DNA of 64,000 nucleotides from an uncultured Nocardioides sp. (GCF_947488515.1 NZ_CANKZF010000001.1:620001-684000), one strand, 5' to 3'. Numbered from the stretch's first letter, positions 38,029 to 47,062 are shown. The notes: generated by a model from the sequence alone, not told the origin. Made by a program: numbers and translations.

Positions 38029-38646
38029 ATGAGCACTCGCCGCAACCCCGGCACCGACGTCGCCCTGATCGCCGCCTTCGCCGCCCTCGTCGCGGTGTGC
38101 GCGCTGCTGCCGGCCATCAAGGTCGCGGGTCCCGTGCCGATCACCCTGCAGACCTTCGCGGTGCTGCTCTCGGGTGCGGTGCTCGGCATGCGACGCGGCT
38201 TCCTCGCCGTCCTGCTCTACGTCGTGGCGGGCGCAGCCGGGCTGCCGGTCTTCTCCGGCGGCGCCGCCGGCCTCGCCGTCCTCACCGGCCCAACGGCCGG
38301 CTACCTCATCGGCTTCCCCCTGGCGGCCGGGCTCTGCGGCGCGATCGTCGAGCGACTCCCCCGCCGCTCGCTCGTCAGCCCGGTCGCGATCTTCTGTGCC
38401 GGGCTGATCAGCTCAGCGCTCTGCATCCACACCCTCGGCATGGCCGGCCTCGTCCTGCGCGCCGACCTGACGTGGGCCCAGGCCTGGGACATCGACAAGA
38501 TCTTCTGGATCGGCGACGTCCTCAAGAACGTCGCCATGGCACTCGTCGCGACCGCGGTGCACCGCGCCTTCCCGGGCATCCTCGACCGCCCGGCCGCGCC
38601 GGCGCCCGCCGCGCAGGGACAGCCCGAGGGCACGCCCACCGCGTGA
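38029..38646 (+). CDS. bioY: biotin transporter substrate-specific component BioY
   Basis: A 205-residue S component of an energy-coupling-factor transporter. Six membrane helices are visible, with the BioY signature in GPVPITLQTFAVLLSGAVLGMRRG and LYVVAGAAGLPVFSGGAAGL. TGPTAGYLIGFPLAAGLCG and a late helix around FWIGDVLKNVAMALVATAVH follow. An AGAGGA site precedes the ATG. The GTG of the ATPase gene overlaps its stop, giving a coupled bioY-bioM unit with bioN just downstream. It binds biotin with high affinity in the membrane. Confidence 0.96.
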   Translation: MSTRRNPGTDVALIAAFAALVAVCALLPAIKVAGPVPITLQTFAVLLSGAVLGMRRGFLAVLLYVVAGAAGLPVFSGGAAGLAVLTGPTAGYLIGFPLAAGLCGAIVERLPRRSLVSPVAIFCAGLISSALCIHTLGMAGLVLRADLTWAQAWDIDKIFWIGDVLKNVAMALVATAVHRAFPGILDRPAAPAPAAQGQPEGTPTA

Positions 38647-39332
38647 GCGGGATCCGTCTCGAGCAGGTCACCGTCTCGGTCCCGACCCAGGACGGCGAGC
38701 GCCGCATCCTCCACGAGACCTCGCTCGAGCTGACCGAGCGCCGGGTCGCGCTCGTCGGCCCCAACGGCTCCGGCAAGTCCACCCTCGCCCGGCTCCTCAA
38801 CGGCCTCGTCCCGGCCACCACCGGCAGGGTCGTGGTCGACGGGCTCGATGTCGCGCACGAGGGCCGGGAGGTACGCCGCCGGGTCGGCTTCGTGTTCACC
38901 GACCCGGCCGCCCAGCTCGTGATGCCGACCGCCCGCGAGGACGTCGCCCTGTCGCTGCGGCGCACGCACCGCGACAAGACCGAGAGGCTCGTCGCCGCCG
39001 ACCGGGTCCTGGCCGACTTCGGACTCGCCGGCTTCGGCGACCGCAGCGTGCACGGGCTGTCCGGGGGCGAGGGGCAGCTGCTCGCACTGGCCGGGGTGCT
39101 CGCCACGGGGCCGTCGATCCTGGTGGCCGACGAACCGACGACGCTGCTCGACCTCGGCAACAGCCGCCGCATCGGCGACCTGCTGCTCGGCCTGGAGCAG
39201 CAGCTCGTCGTGGTCACGCACGACCTCGACCTGGCCGAGCGCTGCGACCGGGTGCTCCTGGTCCGCGACGGGCGGGTGGAGCGCGACGGCTCCCCGGCCG
39301 ACGTCGTCGGGCACTACCGGGCGACCGCATGA
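38643..39332 (+). CDS. bioM: energy-coupling-factor ATPase BioM
   Basis: A 229-residue single ABC ATPase. Walker A is GPNGSGKSTLARLLNG; the Q-loop region reads VGFVFTDPAAQLVMPTAREDVAL, a form typical of ECF ATPases. The signature is LSGGEGQ, Walker B is ILVADEPTTLLD and the switch His is in VVVTHDLDLAERC. The GTG start overlaps the bioY stop. It presumably forms a homodimer that powers BioN-BioY. A dedicated ATPase next to bioY and an EcfT gene marks this as a group I ECF system. Confidence 0.94.
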   Translation: MSGIRLEQVTVSVPTQDGERRILHETSLELTERRVALVGPNGSGKSTLARLLNGLVPATTGRVVVDGLDVAHEGREVRRRVGFVFTDPAAQLVMPTAREDVALSLRRTHRDKTERLVAADRVLADFGLAGFGDRSVHGLSGGEGQLLALAGVLATGPSILVADEPTTLLDLGNSRRIGDLLLGLEQQLVVVTHDLDLAERCDRVLLVRDGRVERDGSPADVVGHYRATA

Positions 39333-39399
39333 CCACCCCACGGAGCTGTGGGCCTCCCCCGCGTCGCTCCTCCGTCCCACACGTCCGCGGGGACCCCGG

Positions 39400-40011
39400 A
39401 TGAGCGCCCAGCTCCTCGGCCTCCACCAGCCCGGCACGACGTGGCTCCACCGGCTGCCCGCCGGCGCGAAGCTGCTCGGCCTGATGGCTGCCAGCCTCGT
39501 CGTGGTCCTGGTCCACGGCCCCGCGTCGGCCGTGGTGTTCGTCCTCGTCGCCGCCGGCCTGGTGGTGTGGTCGGGCGCGCGACTGGGGTTCACCCTGCGC
39601 GCGATGCGCTGGCTGCTGCTGACCGCGGCGATCCTCGGCGCGTGGACCGTCTGGCAGAACGGCTGGCCGCGCGCGGTCGAGGTCGTCGGCGACCTGGTCG
39701 CCCTCATCCTGCTCGCCACCACGCTGACCGTCACGACGCCGGTCGACGAGGTGATGGACGCGGTCGCCCGCGGACTGCGTCCGCTACGCCGGGTCGGTGT
39801 CGACCCCGAGGCGGTGGCGCTGGCGTTCTCGCTGATGCTGCGGGCGATCCCGACGACCATCGGGCTCGCCGAGGAGTCGCGGGACGCAGCCGTCGCCCGC
39901 GGACTCGAGCGGTCGCCGCGGGCGCGGCTCATCCCGTTCGTCGTCCGTGTCGTCGCCCGGGCGCACGACACAGGGGACGCGCTGCACGCGCGCGGCATCG
40001 GCGACGACTGA
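39400..40011 (+). CDS. bioN: energy-coupling-factor transmembrane protein BioN (EcfT)
   Basis: A 203-residue T component. The N-terminal HRLPAGAKLLGLMAASLVVVLV begins the first helices, and about five helices follow. The two conserved Ala-Arg-Gly coupling helices are VARGLRPLRRVGVDPEAVALA and AVARGLERSPRARLIPFVV, which contact the ATPases. A 67-bp spacer follows bioM, so it is probably in the same operon with its own ribosome site. It ends 3 bp before the convergent amidase stop, leaving no terminator between them. Confidence 0.92.
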   Translation: MSAQLLGLHQPGTTWLHRLPAGAKLLGLMAASLVVVLVHGPASAVVFVLVAAGLVVWSGARLGFTLRAMRWLLLTAAILGAWTVWQNGWPRAVEVVGDLVALILLATTLTVTTPVDEVMDAVARGLRPLRRVGVDPEAVALAFSLMLRAIPTTIGLAEESRDAAVARGLERSPRARLIPFVVRVVARAHDTGDALHARGIGDD

Positions 40012-40014
40012 ACG

Positions 40015-41409
40015 TCACCAGCCGGGCGGTCGCCTGTCAGCCCAGGGCGCAGCGGCCTCGACCTGGGCGGCGAGCGACAGCAGCAGCTCCTCCTCGGCCG
40101 GTCGCGCCGCGACCATCACGCCGATCGGGAGACCCCCGTCGGTCCAGTGGAGCGGCAGCGACATCGCCGGCATGCCGGTGACGTTCCACGCGCTCGTCCA
40201 CGGCGTGAACGCCTTCTGGGCGGCGAAGTCGTGTGCCGGGTCGGCGTCGTCCCGCAGCGCGCCGACCTCGACCGGCGGGCTGGCGAGGGTCGGCGTGAGG
40301 ACGACGTCGTACGGCGCCAGCGCGGTGAGGGCCGCCGCCGCGTGCTGCCGGAGCCGCCCGATGGCGAGCCCGAAGTCCGGCCCGCTGACGGCGTGGCCGA
40401 GGCCGCCGAGCCAGCGGGTGAGCGGGCGGAGCCGGTCCTCCCGGCCCGGGGGCGCGGGCGACAGCGCGGTCAGCACCGCCCAGCAGGTCTCGAAGTCGGC
40501 GACCGCCTCGCGCGGGATCGGCACCGGCACGTCCTCGACCTCGTGGCCGAGGGCCTCCAGCAGCCGCGACGCGTCGTCCCACGCGGTCATCGAGGACGGG
40601 TGGACGTCGACGTCGGCGATGACCGGGGTGATGAAGCGCGCGACCCGCAGCCGGCCCGGCTCGCGGTCGCAGGCGTCGAGGAAGCTGCCCGACGGCTCGG
40701 GCGCCCAGAACGGGTCGCCGACGCGTCGCCCGGCGAGCACGTCGAGCAGCGCGGCGGCGTCGCGCACGCTGCGGGCCAGGGTGCCGGCGGTCGCGAGCCC
40801 GACCGGGTCGCCGTAGCGGGGCGCCCCGCTGATCCGTCCGCGGGTGGGCTTGAGCCCGACGAGTCCGCAGCACGACGCCGGGATCCGGATCGAGCCGCCG
40901 CCGTCGGAGCCGGGCGCGACGGGCAGCAGGCCGGCGGCGACGGCCGCCGCGGCCCCGCCGGACGAGCCGCCGGCGGTGCGGGTGGTGTCCCATGGCGTGA
41001 CCGCCGGAGGCGCGACGTCGGGCTCGGTGTAGCAGGGCGAGCCGAACTCGGGTGTGCTCGTCTTGCCCAGGCTCGGCATCCCCGCGGCCTCGACGGTCAG
41101 GACGAGGTCGTCGGAGGCGTCGGGCACGAAGTCGTCGTACGCCGCGGAGCCGAAGGTGGTCCGGACCCCAGCCGTCGGGTGGAGGTCCTTGATGCCCGTC
41201 GGGACGCCCCAGAGCGGACCTGCGTCCGCGGGGCGTCCCGCTCCTGTGAGCCGGCGGGCGTGGTCACGCGCCTGCTCGTGGGTCGGCGTGATGAACGCGC
41301 CCACGGCGTCGGCACGGCCGGCGTAGTGCTCGACCAGCTCGAGCGGCGACACCTCGCCGCGGCGTACGGCGTCGCCCTGCTCGAGCGCGGTCAGGTCGTG
41401 GAGAGACAC
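40015..41409 (-). CDS. amidase signature family protein
   Basis: A 464-residue amidase with the Ser-cisSer-Lys triad. The Lys lies in [15 protein letters not shown], the cis-Ser in [21 protein letters not shown], and the nucleophile Ser in [26 protein letters not shown]. It starts with GTG at 41409. It may hydrolyse amides of aromatic or aliphatic acids; it is not GatA, since the GatA-specific context is absent. A 20-bp palindrome at 41446-41465 lies upstream and might regulate it. Confidence 0.92.
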   Translation of the reverse strand: MSLHDLTALEQGDAVRRGEVSPLELVEHYAGRADAVGAFITPTHEQARDHARRLTGAGRPADAGPLWGVPTGIKDLHPTAGVRTTFGSAAYDDFVPDASDDLVLTVEAAGMPSLGKTSTPEFGSPCYTEPDVAPPAVTPWDTTRTAGGSSGGAAAAVAAGLLPVAPGSDGGGSIRIPASCCGLVGLKPTRGRISGAPRYGDPVGLATAGTLARSVRDAAALLDVLAGRRVGDPFWAPEPSGSFLDACDREPGRLRVARFITPVIADVDVHPSSMTAWDDASRLLEALGHEVEDVPVPIPREAVADFETCWAVLTALSPAPPGREDRLRPLTRWLGGLGHAVSGPDFGLAIGRLRQHAAAALTALAPYDVVLTPTLASPPVEVGALRDDADPAHDFAAQKAFTPWTSAWNVTGMPAMSLPLHWTDGGLPIGVMVAARPAEEELLLSLAAQVEAAAPWADRRPPGW

Positions 41410-41445
41410 ACCTCGAACCTACCGGCGGCGAGGCCCGGCGCTGGA

Positions 41446-41465
41446 GTCACCGGATATCCGGTGAC
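41446..41465. promoter_or_regulatory. 20-bp perfect palindrome upstream of the amidase gene
   Basis: GTCACCGGATATCCGGTGAC is a perfect inverted repeat without spacer, 37 bp before the amidase start. The size and symmetry fit a dimeric repressor site; no regulator gene is adjacent that can be linked to it. Confidence 0.5.
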
Positions 41466-41528
41466 TTCCCCGCTCTGCACCCGAGATCTGAGCCGACAAG
41501 CAGGAGACTCGGGTGCAAGGTCGGGAAG
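41465..41528 (-). terminator. long hairpin after the FMN reductase gene
   Basis: TGCACCCGAG (41476-41485) pairs with CTCGGGTGCA (41508-41517), and the outer arms CTTCCC (41465-41470) and GGGAAG (41523-41528) extend the stem. It starts just past the FMN reductase stop on the minus strand and probably ends that transcript. Confidence 0.6.
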
Positions 41529-41529
41529 A

Positions 41530-42084
41530 TCAGGCCGCGACCTCGACCTCGTGCGCGACGAGGGCGTCGAGGGCGCCGAGGAAGCGCTGAACGGCCTCCT
41601 CGTTGGCCAGCGGGTCGCCCTCGAGAGCGGGCTCGTCCACGACGATGCCCTCGACGACGACGGCCCCGGCGATGGTGGCCGAGTGGCGGGCGTGCTCGTG
41701 CGACCACTTGCCGCCGTACGGCGTGGGGGTGGCGCCGATGGCCGCGAAGGGCTTGCCGACGATGGCGCCCTGGCCGTAGGGCCGCGACAGCCAGTCGATG
41801 GCGTTGTTGAGCACGGCCGGCATCGTGCCGTTGTACTCCGGGGTCACGGCGAGCACGCGGTCGGCGCTCGCGACGGACTGGCGCAGCGCGGTGGCCGCTG
41901 CAGGAGCCGACTCGCCGTCGATCTCCTCGTTGTAGAACGGGACGGCGTCGATGCCCTCGACGACGTCGACGGTGACACCCGCGGGTGCGTGGTCGCGGAG
42001 GTGCTCGGCGATACGGCGGTTGAGCGAGCCGGCGCGGTAGGAGCCGAGGAGGACAGCGACACGGGTCTGCTTCTGAGTGGTCAT
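41530..42084 (-). CDS. NADPH-dependent FMN reductase
   Basis: A 184-residue flavodoxin-fold reductase. The phosphate-binding loop is LLGSYRAGSLNRRIAEHL and the flavin-contact motif is TPEYNGTMPAVLNNAIDWLSRPYG; both mark the NADPH-dependent FMN/quinone/azo reductase (chromate reductase-like) family. It diverges from a TetR gene, with a perfect 20-bp palindrome 9 bp upstream of its ATG. It is therefore probably induced when that TetR protein senses a quinone, azo dye or other electrophile (inference). Confidence 0.93.
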   Translation of the reverse strand: MTTQKQTRVAVLLGSYRAGSLNRRIAEHLRDHAPAGVTVDVVEGIDAVPFYNEEIDGESAPAAATALRQSVASADRVLAVTPEYNGTMPAVLNNAIDWLSRPYGQGAIVGKPFAAIGATPTPYGGKWSHEHARHSATIAGAVVVEGIVVDEPALEGDPLANEEAVQRFLGALDALVAHEVEVAA

Positions 42085-42092
42085 GGACGTCA

Positions 42093-42112
42093 AAACGGAC
42101 CGCGGTCCGTTT
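42093..42112. promoter_or_regulatory. TetR operator between FMN reductase and tetR genes
   Basis: AAACGGACCGCGGTCCGTTT is a perfect 20-bp palindrome of the ACGGACCGNCGGTCCGT type commonly bound by TetR proteins. It lies 9 bp before the FMN reductase start and 45 bp before the tetR start. Confidence 0.85.
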
Positions 42113-42156
42113 CTATTCCGTTTCGGGCGAACTTTCTTCCGACCTAGGCTGAGGGC

Positions 42157-42744
42157 GTGACCCACCTCCTGCCGCTGGCCGACGAGCCCGCGCCGGAACG
42201 GGCCGACGCGGCGCGCAACCGCGAGGCGATCCTCGCAGCGGCGCTGCGCCTGGTGGAGACGCAGGGGGTCGGGTGCGTGACGATGGACACGGTCGCGACC
42301 GAGGCCGGCGTCGGCAAGGGCACGCTGTTCCGGCGCTTCGAGAGCCGGGAGGGGTTGATGGCCGCGGTCCTCAACGAGTCCGAGACGGCGTGGCAGGGCA
42401 GCGTCATCTCGGGTCCGCCGCCCCTGGGCCCGGGCGCACCGCCGATGGAGCGGCTCCTGGCGTTCGGCCACTCGCGGATGCGGGTCAACGTCACCCACGG
42501 CGACCTGATCCGGGCCGCCACCGGGACGGACCCGGTCCGCTCCCGGGCGGCCGCCGGGTTCGCCCTCATGCACGTGCGCCACCTGCTCGGGCAGCTCGAG
42601 GTGACCGGCGACCTGCACTTCCTGGCGTTCGCCCTGCTCGCCCCGCTGGAGGCGATGGCGCTCCAGCAACAGCGGGTCGACGGGGTCAGCCTGGCGCAGA
42701 TCGAGCTGGCCTGGGACGACCTCGTGGCACGCGTGGTCGGCTGA
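42157..42744 (+). CDS. TetR-family regulator of the FMN reductase gene
   Basis: A 195-residue regulator. The HTH is VETQGVGCVTMDTVATEAGVGKGTLFRRFESREGLMAA at about residues 34-72; the C-terminal domain is helical (AAGFALMHVRHLLGQLEV). It starts with GTG after GAGGGC. The shared 20-bp palindrome makes the divergent reductase its likely target along with its own gene. The ligand is unknown. It converges with the DUF305 gene after an 18-bp gap. Confidence 0.9.
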   Translation: MTHLLPLADEPAPERADAARNREAILAAALRLVETQGVGCVTMDTVATEAGVGKGTLFRRFESREGLMAAVLNESETAWQGSVISGPPPLGPGAPPMERLLAFGHSRMRVNVTHGDLIRAATGTDPVRSRAAAGFALMHVRHLLGQLEVTGDLHFLAFALLAPLEAMALQQQRVDGVSLAQIELAWDDLVARVVG

Positions 42745-42762
42745 CCGCGGGCACCCGCAGGG

Positions 42763-43458
42763 TCAGCTGCCCAGCCGCATCTTCATCGCGGCGATCTCGA
42801 CCTGCTGGTCGGTGCCGATGTGGCTGGCCAGCTGGAACACCTCGGACTCCTGGCCGCCCTCGCCGCCGGTGAGCAGCGTCTCGACCATCACCACAGCGCC
42901 CTCGTGGTGGCGGATCATGCCTTCCAGGAACAGCCGGTCGAAGCGCTCGCCCTTCGACCGCGCGAGCTGGTCGAGCTGGGCGGGGGTGAGCATGCCGGGC
43001 ATGTTCTGGTGGCCGCCCGCGCCGCCGTGGTCCCCGTGCCCGCCGTGCATGCCCGACACCATCTCGCCGCGCTGGCTGAGCCACTTCTCGAGCAGCGCGA
43101 TCTCGTCCTGCTGGGACACCTCGATGCGCTCGGCGAGCTGGGCGAGGTCGGGGTCTGCGGCGCGGTCCTCGACGAGGGCCGTCATCTCGAGCGCCTGCTG
43201 GTGGTGCGGGAGCATCATCTGGACGAACTCGACGTCGGCGTCGGTCCAGGTCGGGTCCTCGATCGCCTCGGCCTCGTCCGGCGAGAGGGTCTCTCCCGCC
43301 TCTCCGGGGGCGCCGAGCTGCACCACCGGCGCCGTCTCGTCCGCGGGCGCGTCGTCGTCGGACGTGCAGGCCGCCGACGCGAGCGCGACGGCGAGACCGA
43401 CGAGGACCGCCGGCCACCGTCGGACGCGGCCGGTGCTGCTGTCGGTCCTGCTCCCCAT
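42763..43458 (-). CDS. DUF305 lipoprotein, histidine/methionine-rich
   Basis: A 231-residue exported lipoprotein with lipobox ALASAAC (Cys31). Two DUF305 halves carry the HHQQA/HHEGA signatures: FVQMMLPHHQQALEMT and FLEGMIRHHEGAVVMVETLL. A His/Gly/Met-rich linker (MHGGHGDHGGAGGHQNMPG) lies between them. The ferritin-like fold and Met/His pattern suggest copper or other metal binding outside the cell (family inference). It starts at the ATG at 43458, preceded by GGGAGA. It diverges from the LVIVD-repeat gene across a 190-bp region. Confidence 0.9.
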   Translation of the reverse strand: MGSRTDSSTGRVRRWPAVLVGLAVALASAACTSDDDAPADETAPVVQLGAPGEAGETLSPDEAEAIEDPTWTDADVEFVQMMLPHHQQALEMTALVEDRAADPDLAQLAERIEVSQQDEIALLEKWLSQRGEMVSGMHGGHGDHGGAGGHQNMPGMLTPAQLDQLARSKGERFDRLFLEGMIRHHEGAVVMVETLLTGGEGGQESEVFQLASHIGTDQQVEIAAMKMRLGS

Positions 43459-43648
43459 GCGGGTCTCCCACTCGCTCGATGCTTGCTGGTCCGGCCTGCT
43501 GGCTCGATCCCGGTGCCCCAACTGGTCGCCCGAGGGTATGGCGGTCCACCCCCGACTCTCGCTACCTTGTCCGACATCGTAGGTCGATCTCGCGGCGGGC
43601 CTCCCGGGCCCGGAGCATTCGGGCCGACCTGATCGGGAGGGTACCCAC

Positions 43649-45439
43649 ATGTCGCGTCAGCCTCGTCCGAGCCGGTCCGTGCTTCGAGCTGCCGGGGTGG
43701 TGGTCCTGGCCGCCGCACTCCTGCCGGCGGTGGCCTACGCCGCCGACGACGACCCGCGCGAGGGTCTCGCACCGGGCTACCTCCCCTGGTCCGAGGCGAG
43801 CAGCAACATCGAGCTGCTCGACAACGACCCGCGCGTGGCGCCCTTCGACGCCCCTCCGGGCAACTTCGGGTTCGTGAACTCCGACCTCGCGTTCACCGGC
43901 GACACGGCGGTCGTGGGCAACTTCAACGGCTTCCAGTTCTACGACATCTCCGACCCGACCGACCCCACCCTGAGCGGCTCCTTCGTGTGCCCCGGTGGCC
44001 AGGGCGACGTGTCGGTCTACGGCGACCTGCTGTTCATGTCCGTCGAGGAGACCCGCGGCCGCATCGACTGCGGCAGCCAGGGCGCCGCCGGAGCGGTCAA
44101 CCCGGAGCGCTTCCGCGGCGTCCGGATCTTCGACATCAGCGACCAGAGCAACCCCGTCCAGCTGCCGGGCGTGCAGACCTGCCGCGGGTCCCACACGCAC
44201 ACGATCGTGACCGACCCCGACGACCCGGCCAACATCTACATCTACAACTCCGGCACGTCCGGCGTACGCCCCGCGGCCGAGCTGGCGGGCTGCGAGAACG
44301 CCAACCCCAACAACCCCGCGCCGGTCACCTCGGGCAACCCGACCCAGTGGCGCATCGACGTGATCAAGGTGCCGCTCGCCGCACCGCAGACCGCGGCCAT
44401 CGTGAGCCAGCCGCGCATCTTCACCAACCCGGCGACGGGCGCCTACAACGGGCTGCAGAACACGACCCCCGGCACGCTGCACCCCAGCGGTACGGCGTAC
44501 TCGCCCCTGCCGAACACCAACACGTGCCACGACCTGACCTCGTTCCCGGCGCGCGAGCTCGTCGCCGGCGCGTGCCAGGGCAACGGCATCCTGCTCGACA
44601 CCTCGGACCCCGTGAACCCGGTTCGCCTCGACGCGGTGTCCGACCCGAACTTCTCCTACTGGCACTCCGCGAGCTTCAACAACGACGGCACCAAGGTGAT
44701 CTTCACCGACGAGTGGGGCGGCGGCACCAGCGCCCGCTGCCGGGTGACCGACAAGCCGGAATGGGGCGCCGACGCGCTCTTCGACCTCGACGGCGACCAG
44801 ATGGAGTTCGCCAGCTACTACAAGATGCCCGCCGTGCAGACCACGCAGGAGAACTGCGTGGCCCACAACTCCTCGCTGGTGCCGGTGCCGGGTCGCGACA
44901 TCCTCGTGCAGGCCTGGTACCAGGGCGGCGTGTCGGTGATCGACTTCAGCGACACCGCGAACCCCGTCGAGATCGCCTACTTCGACCGCGGGCCGATCAA
45001 CACCCCCAACCCGACCGGCCTCAACCTCGGCGGCCTCTGGTCGACCTACTGGTTCAACGGACAGGTCTACGGCAGCGAGATCGCCCGCGGCTTCGACACC
45101 TTCGGGCTGACGACCAGCGACCTGCTGAGCGAGAACGAGCTCGACGCGGCCCGCGAGGTGCAGCTCGACGAGTTCAACGCCCAGCACCAGGAGCAGATCG
45201 TCTGGACGCCGAGCTTCAACGTCGCGGGTGCCTACTTCGACCAGGCCGTCCGCTCCGGCGAGCTGAGCGGCCAGACGCTCGACACCGTCGAGAAGCACCT
45301 CGCCAAGGCGGAGAAGCTCGCCGACAACCCCGGCGCCGCAGCCAGGGCGCAGCTCGCCAACGCGATCCGCGTGCTGGGCACCTCCGGCGACCAGGGCGAG
45401 CTGCGCCAGGCGCTGGTCGAGCTGCGCGACAGCCTCTGA
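43649..45439 (+). CDS. secreted LVIVD-repeat beta-propeller protein
   Basis: A 596-residue exported protein. The signal peptide VVVLAAALLPAVAYA is followed by LVIVD-like propeller blades (FNGFQFYDISDPTDPTLSGSF, FRGVRIFDISDQSNPVQL, GVSVIDFSDTANPVEIAYFD). Conserved His and Cys occur in TCRGSHTHTIVTDP, YWHSASFNNDG and NCVAHNSSLVPVPG. The last 80 residues (DQAVRSGELSGQTLDTVEKHL onward) form a helical bundle like that at the end of the giant protein at 13.8 kb. Many actinobacteria have such proteins; the function is unknown. A terminator follows. Confidence 0.88.
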   Translation: MSRQPRPSRSVLRAAGVVVLAAALLPAVAYAADDDPREGLAPGYLPWSEASSNIELLDNDPRVAPFDAPPGNFGFVNSDLAFTGDTAVVGNFNGFQFYDISDPTDPTLSGSFVCPGGQGDVSVYGDLLFMSVEETRGRIDCGSQGAAGAVNPERFRGVRIFDISDQSNPVQLPGVQTCRGSHTHTIVTDPDDPANIYIYNSGTSGVRPAAELAGCENANPNNPAPVTSGNPTQWRIDVIKVPLAAPQTAAIVSQPRIFTNPATGAYNGLQNTTPGTLHPSGTAYSPLPNTNTCHDLTSFPARELVAGACQGNGILLDTSDPVNPVRLDAVSDPNFSYWHSASFNNDGTKVIFTDEWGGGTSARCRVTDKPEWGADALFDLDGDQMEFASYYKMPAVQTTQENCVAHNSSLVPVPGRDILVQAWYQGGVSVIDFSDTANPVEIAYFDRGPINTPNPTGLNLGGLWSTYWFNGQVYGSEIARGFDTFGLTTSDLLSENELDAAREVQLDEFNAQHQEQIVWTPSFNVAGAYFDQAVRSGELSGQTLDTVEKHLAKAEKLADNPGAAARAQLANAIRVLGTSGDQGELRQALVELRDSL

Positions 45440-45448
45440 CCAGGGCGA

Positions 45449-45475
45449 GCGCCGCCACTGGTCCGGTGGCGGCGC
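45449..45475. terminator. bidirectional hairpin between the LVIVD gene and cimA
   Basis: A perfect 10-bp stem (GCGCCGCCAC/GTGGCGGCGC) with a 7-nt loop lies in the 42-bp gap between two convergent genes and can serve both. There is no U tract on either side. Confidence 0.65.
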
Positions 45476-45481
45476 CGCCCC

Positions 45482-47062
45482 TCAGCGGTGGTGTCGGCGC
45501 AGGCCGAAGGTCAGCCCGTCGACGAGCGCGCCCCACGACGCCTCGATCACGTTGGCGCCGACCCCGACGGTGACCCACGACGACTCCCCGTCGGTGGTCT
45601 CGATGAGCACGCGGGTGATCGCGTCGGTGCCGTGGCCCTGGTCGAGGATGCGCACCTTGTAGTCGATCAGCTCGAACTTCGCGACCTCCGGGAAGGCCTG
45701 GCCGATCGCCTCGCGAAGGGCGGCGTCGAGCGCGTTGACCGGACCGTTGCCCTCGCCGGTGACGACGTAGCGCACGCCCTCGGACCGCAGCTTCACCGTC
45801 GCCTCCGAGATGGCCTCGCCGTCGGTGCGGGTCTCGGTGATGACGCGCCACGACTCGACGTCGAAGTACGACGGACGCGCGCCCTCGACCTCCTCGGCGA
45901 GCAGCAGCTCGAAGGAGGCGTCTGCGGCCTCGAAGGTGTAGCCACGCTGCTCGAGCTGCTTGACCCGGTCGGTGACCCGCGTGACCAGCTCCCGGTCGTC
46001 GCTCAGGTCGTAGCCGAGCTCCCGGCCCTTGAGCTCGATCGAGGCGCGCCCGGCCATGTCGGAGACGAGCAGGCGCATGTCGTTGCCGACGACGAGCGGG
46101 TCGAGGTGCTGGTAGAGGTCGGGGTCGACCTTGATGGCACTGGCGTGGAGGCCGGCCTTGTGGGCGAACGCCGACGTGCCGACGTACGGCTGGCGAGAAG
46201 CGGGCGGCACGTTGGTGACCTCGGCGACGGCGTGCGCGATGCGGGTCGCCTCGCGCAGCAGGCCCTGCGGCAGCACGTTCCGGTCCAGCTTGAGCTCGAG
46301 GTTGGCGACGACGGTGACGAGGTCGGCGTTGCCGGTGCGCTCGCCGTAGCCGTTGATGCAGCCCTGCACGTGGCTCGCTCCGGCGGCGACGGCGGCCAGC
46401 GAGTTGGCCACCGCGCAGCCACTGTCGTTGTGGGCGTGGATGCCGACGCGGGCGCCGGTCGTCTCGATGACGTCGAGCACGACGTCGGAGACCCAGTCGG
46501 GCAGCATGCCCCCGTTGGTGTCGCACAGGGCGACGACCTCCGCGCCGGCCTCGGCAGCCGTGCGCAGCACCTCGAGGGCGTACGCCCGGTTGGCGCGGTA
46601 GCCGTCGAAGAAGTGCTCGGCGTCGAGGAAGACCGTCTGCCCCTCCTCGCGCAGGTGCGTGACCGTGTCGCGCACCATCGCCAGGTTCTCCTCCAGCGTG
46701 GTGCGCAGCGCGAGCTCGACGTGGCGGTCGTGCGACTTCGCGACGAGGGTGACGACGCCGGCGCCGGAGTCACGGAGGGCACCCACGAGCGGGTCGTCGG
46801 CAGCACGTACGCCGGCCCGGCGGGTGGCACCGAAGGCCGCGAGCCGCGCATGGCGGAGGTCGAGCTCCTCCCGGGCGCGGCGGAAGAACTCGGTGTCCTT
46901 GGGGTTGGAGCCCGGCCAGCCGCCCTCGATGTAGCCCACGCCGAGGCCGTCGAGCTGCTTGGCGATGCTCAGCTTGTCGGCGACCGAGAGGTTGAGCCCC
47001 TCCTGCTGGGCGCCGTCGCGCAGGGTGGTGTCGTAGACGTGGAACGAGCCGTGCAGGTCCAT
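45482..47062 (-). CDS. cimA: citramalate synthase
   Basis: A 526-residue HMGL/IPMS-family enzyme that condenses pyruvate and acetyl-CoA to citramalate, giving 2-oxobutyrate for isoleucine. The N-terminal TIM barrel has FHVYDTTLRDGAQQEGLNLS and the metal-binding GIHAHNDSGCAVANSLAAV with GCINGYGERTGNADL. The C-terminal LeuA dimer/regulatory domain begins near residue 400 (VESWRVITETRTDGEAISEA; GEGNGPVNALDAALREAI). Length and the missing IPMS-specific motifs favour CimA over LeuA. An upstream leader peptide with three Ile codons and an intrinsic terminator imply control by isoleucine supply. Confidence 0.94.
   Translation of the reverse strand: MDLHGSFHVYDTTLRDGAQQEGLNLSVADKLSIAKQLDGLGVGYIEGGWPGSNPKDTEFFRRAREELDLRHARLAAFGATRRAGVRAADDPLVGALRDSGAGVVTLVAKSHDRHVELALRTTLEENLAMVRDTVTHLREEGQTVFLDAEHFFDGYRANRAYALEVLRTAAEAGAEVVALCDTNGGMLPDWVSDVVLDVIETTGARVGIHAHNDSGCAVANSLAAVAAGASHVQGCINGYGERTGNADLVTVVANLELKLDRNVLPQGLLREATRIAHAVAEVTNVPPASRQPYVGTSAFAHKAGLHASAIKVDPDLYQHLDPLVVGNDMRLLVSDMAGRASIELKGRELGYDLSDDRELVTRVTDRVKQLEQRGYTFEAADASFELLLAEEVEGARPSYFDVESWRVITETRTDGEAISEATVKLRSEGVRYVVTGEGNGPVNALDAALREAIGQAFPEVAKFELIDYKVRILDQGHGTDAITRVLIETTDGESSWVTVGVGANVIEASWGALVDGLTFGLRRHHR

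Noticed and set aside
43565..43580. A CCTTGTCCGACAT match shared with the YczE/MocR gap (63581-63593), considered as a common promoter motif
   Set aside because: A 13-mer shared within 64 kb of GC-rich DNA is expected by chance, and the two contexts have no common regulator.
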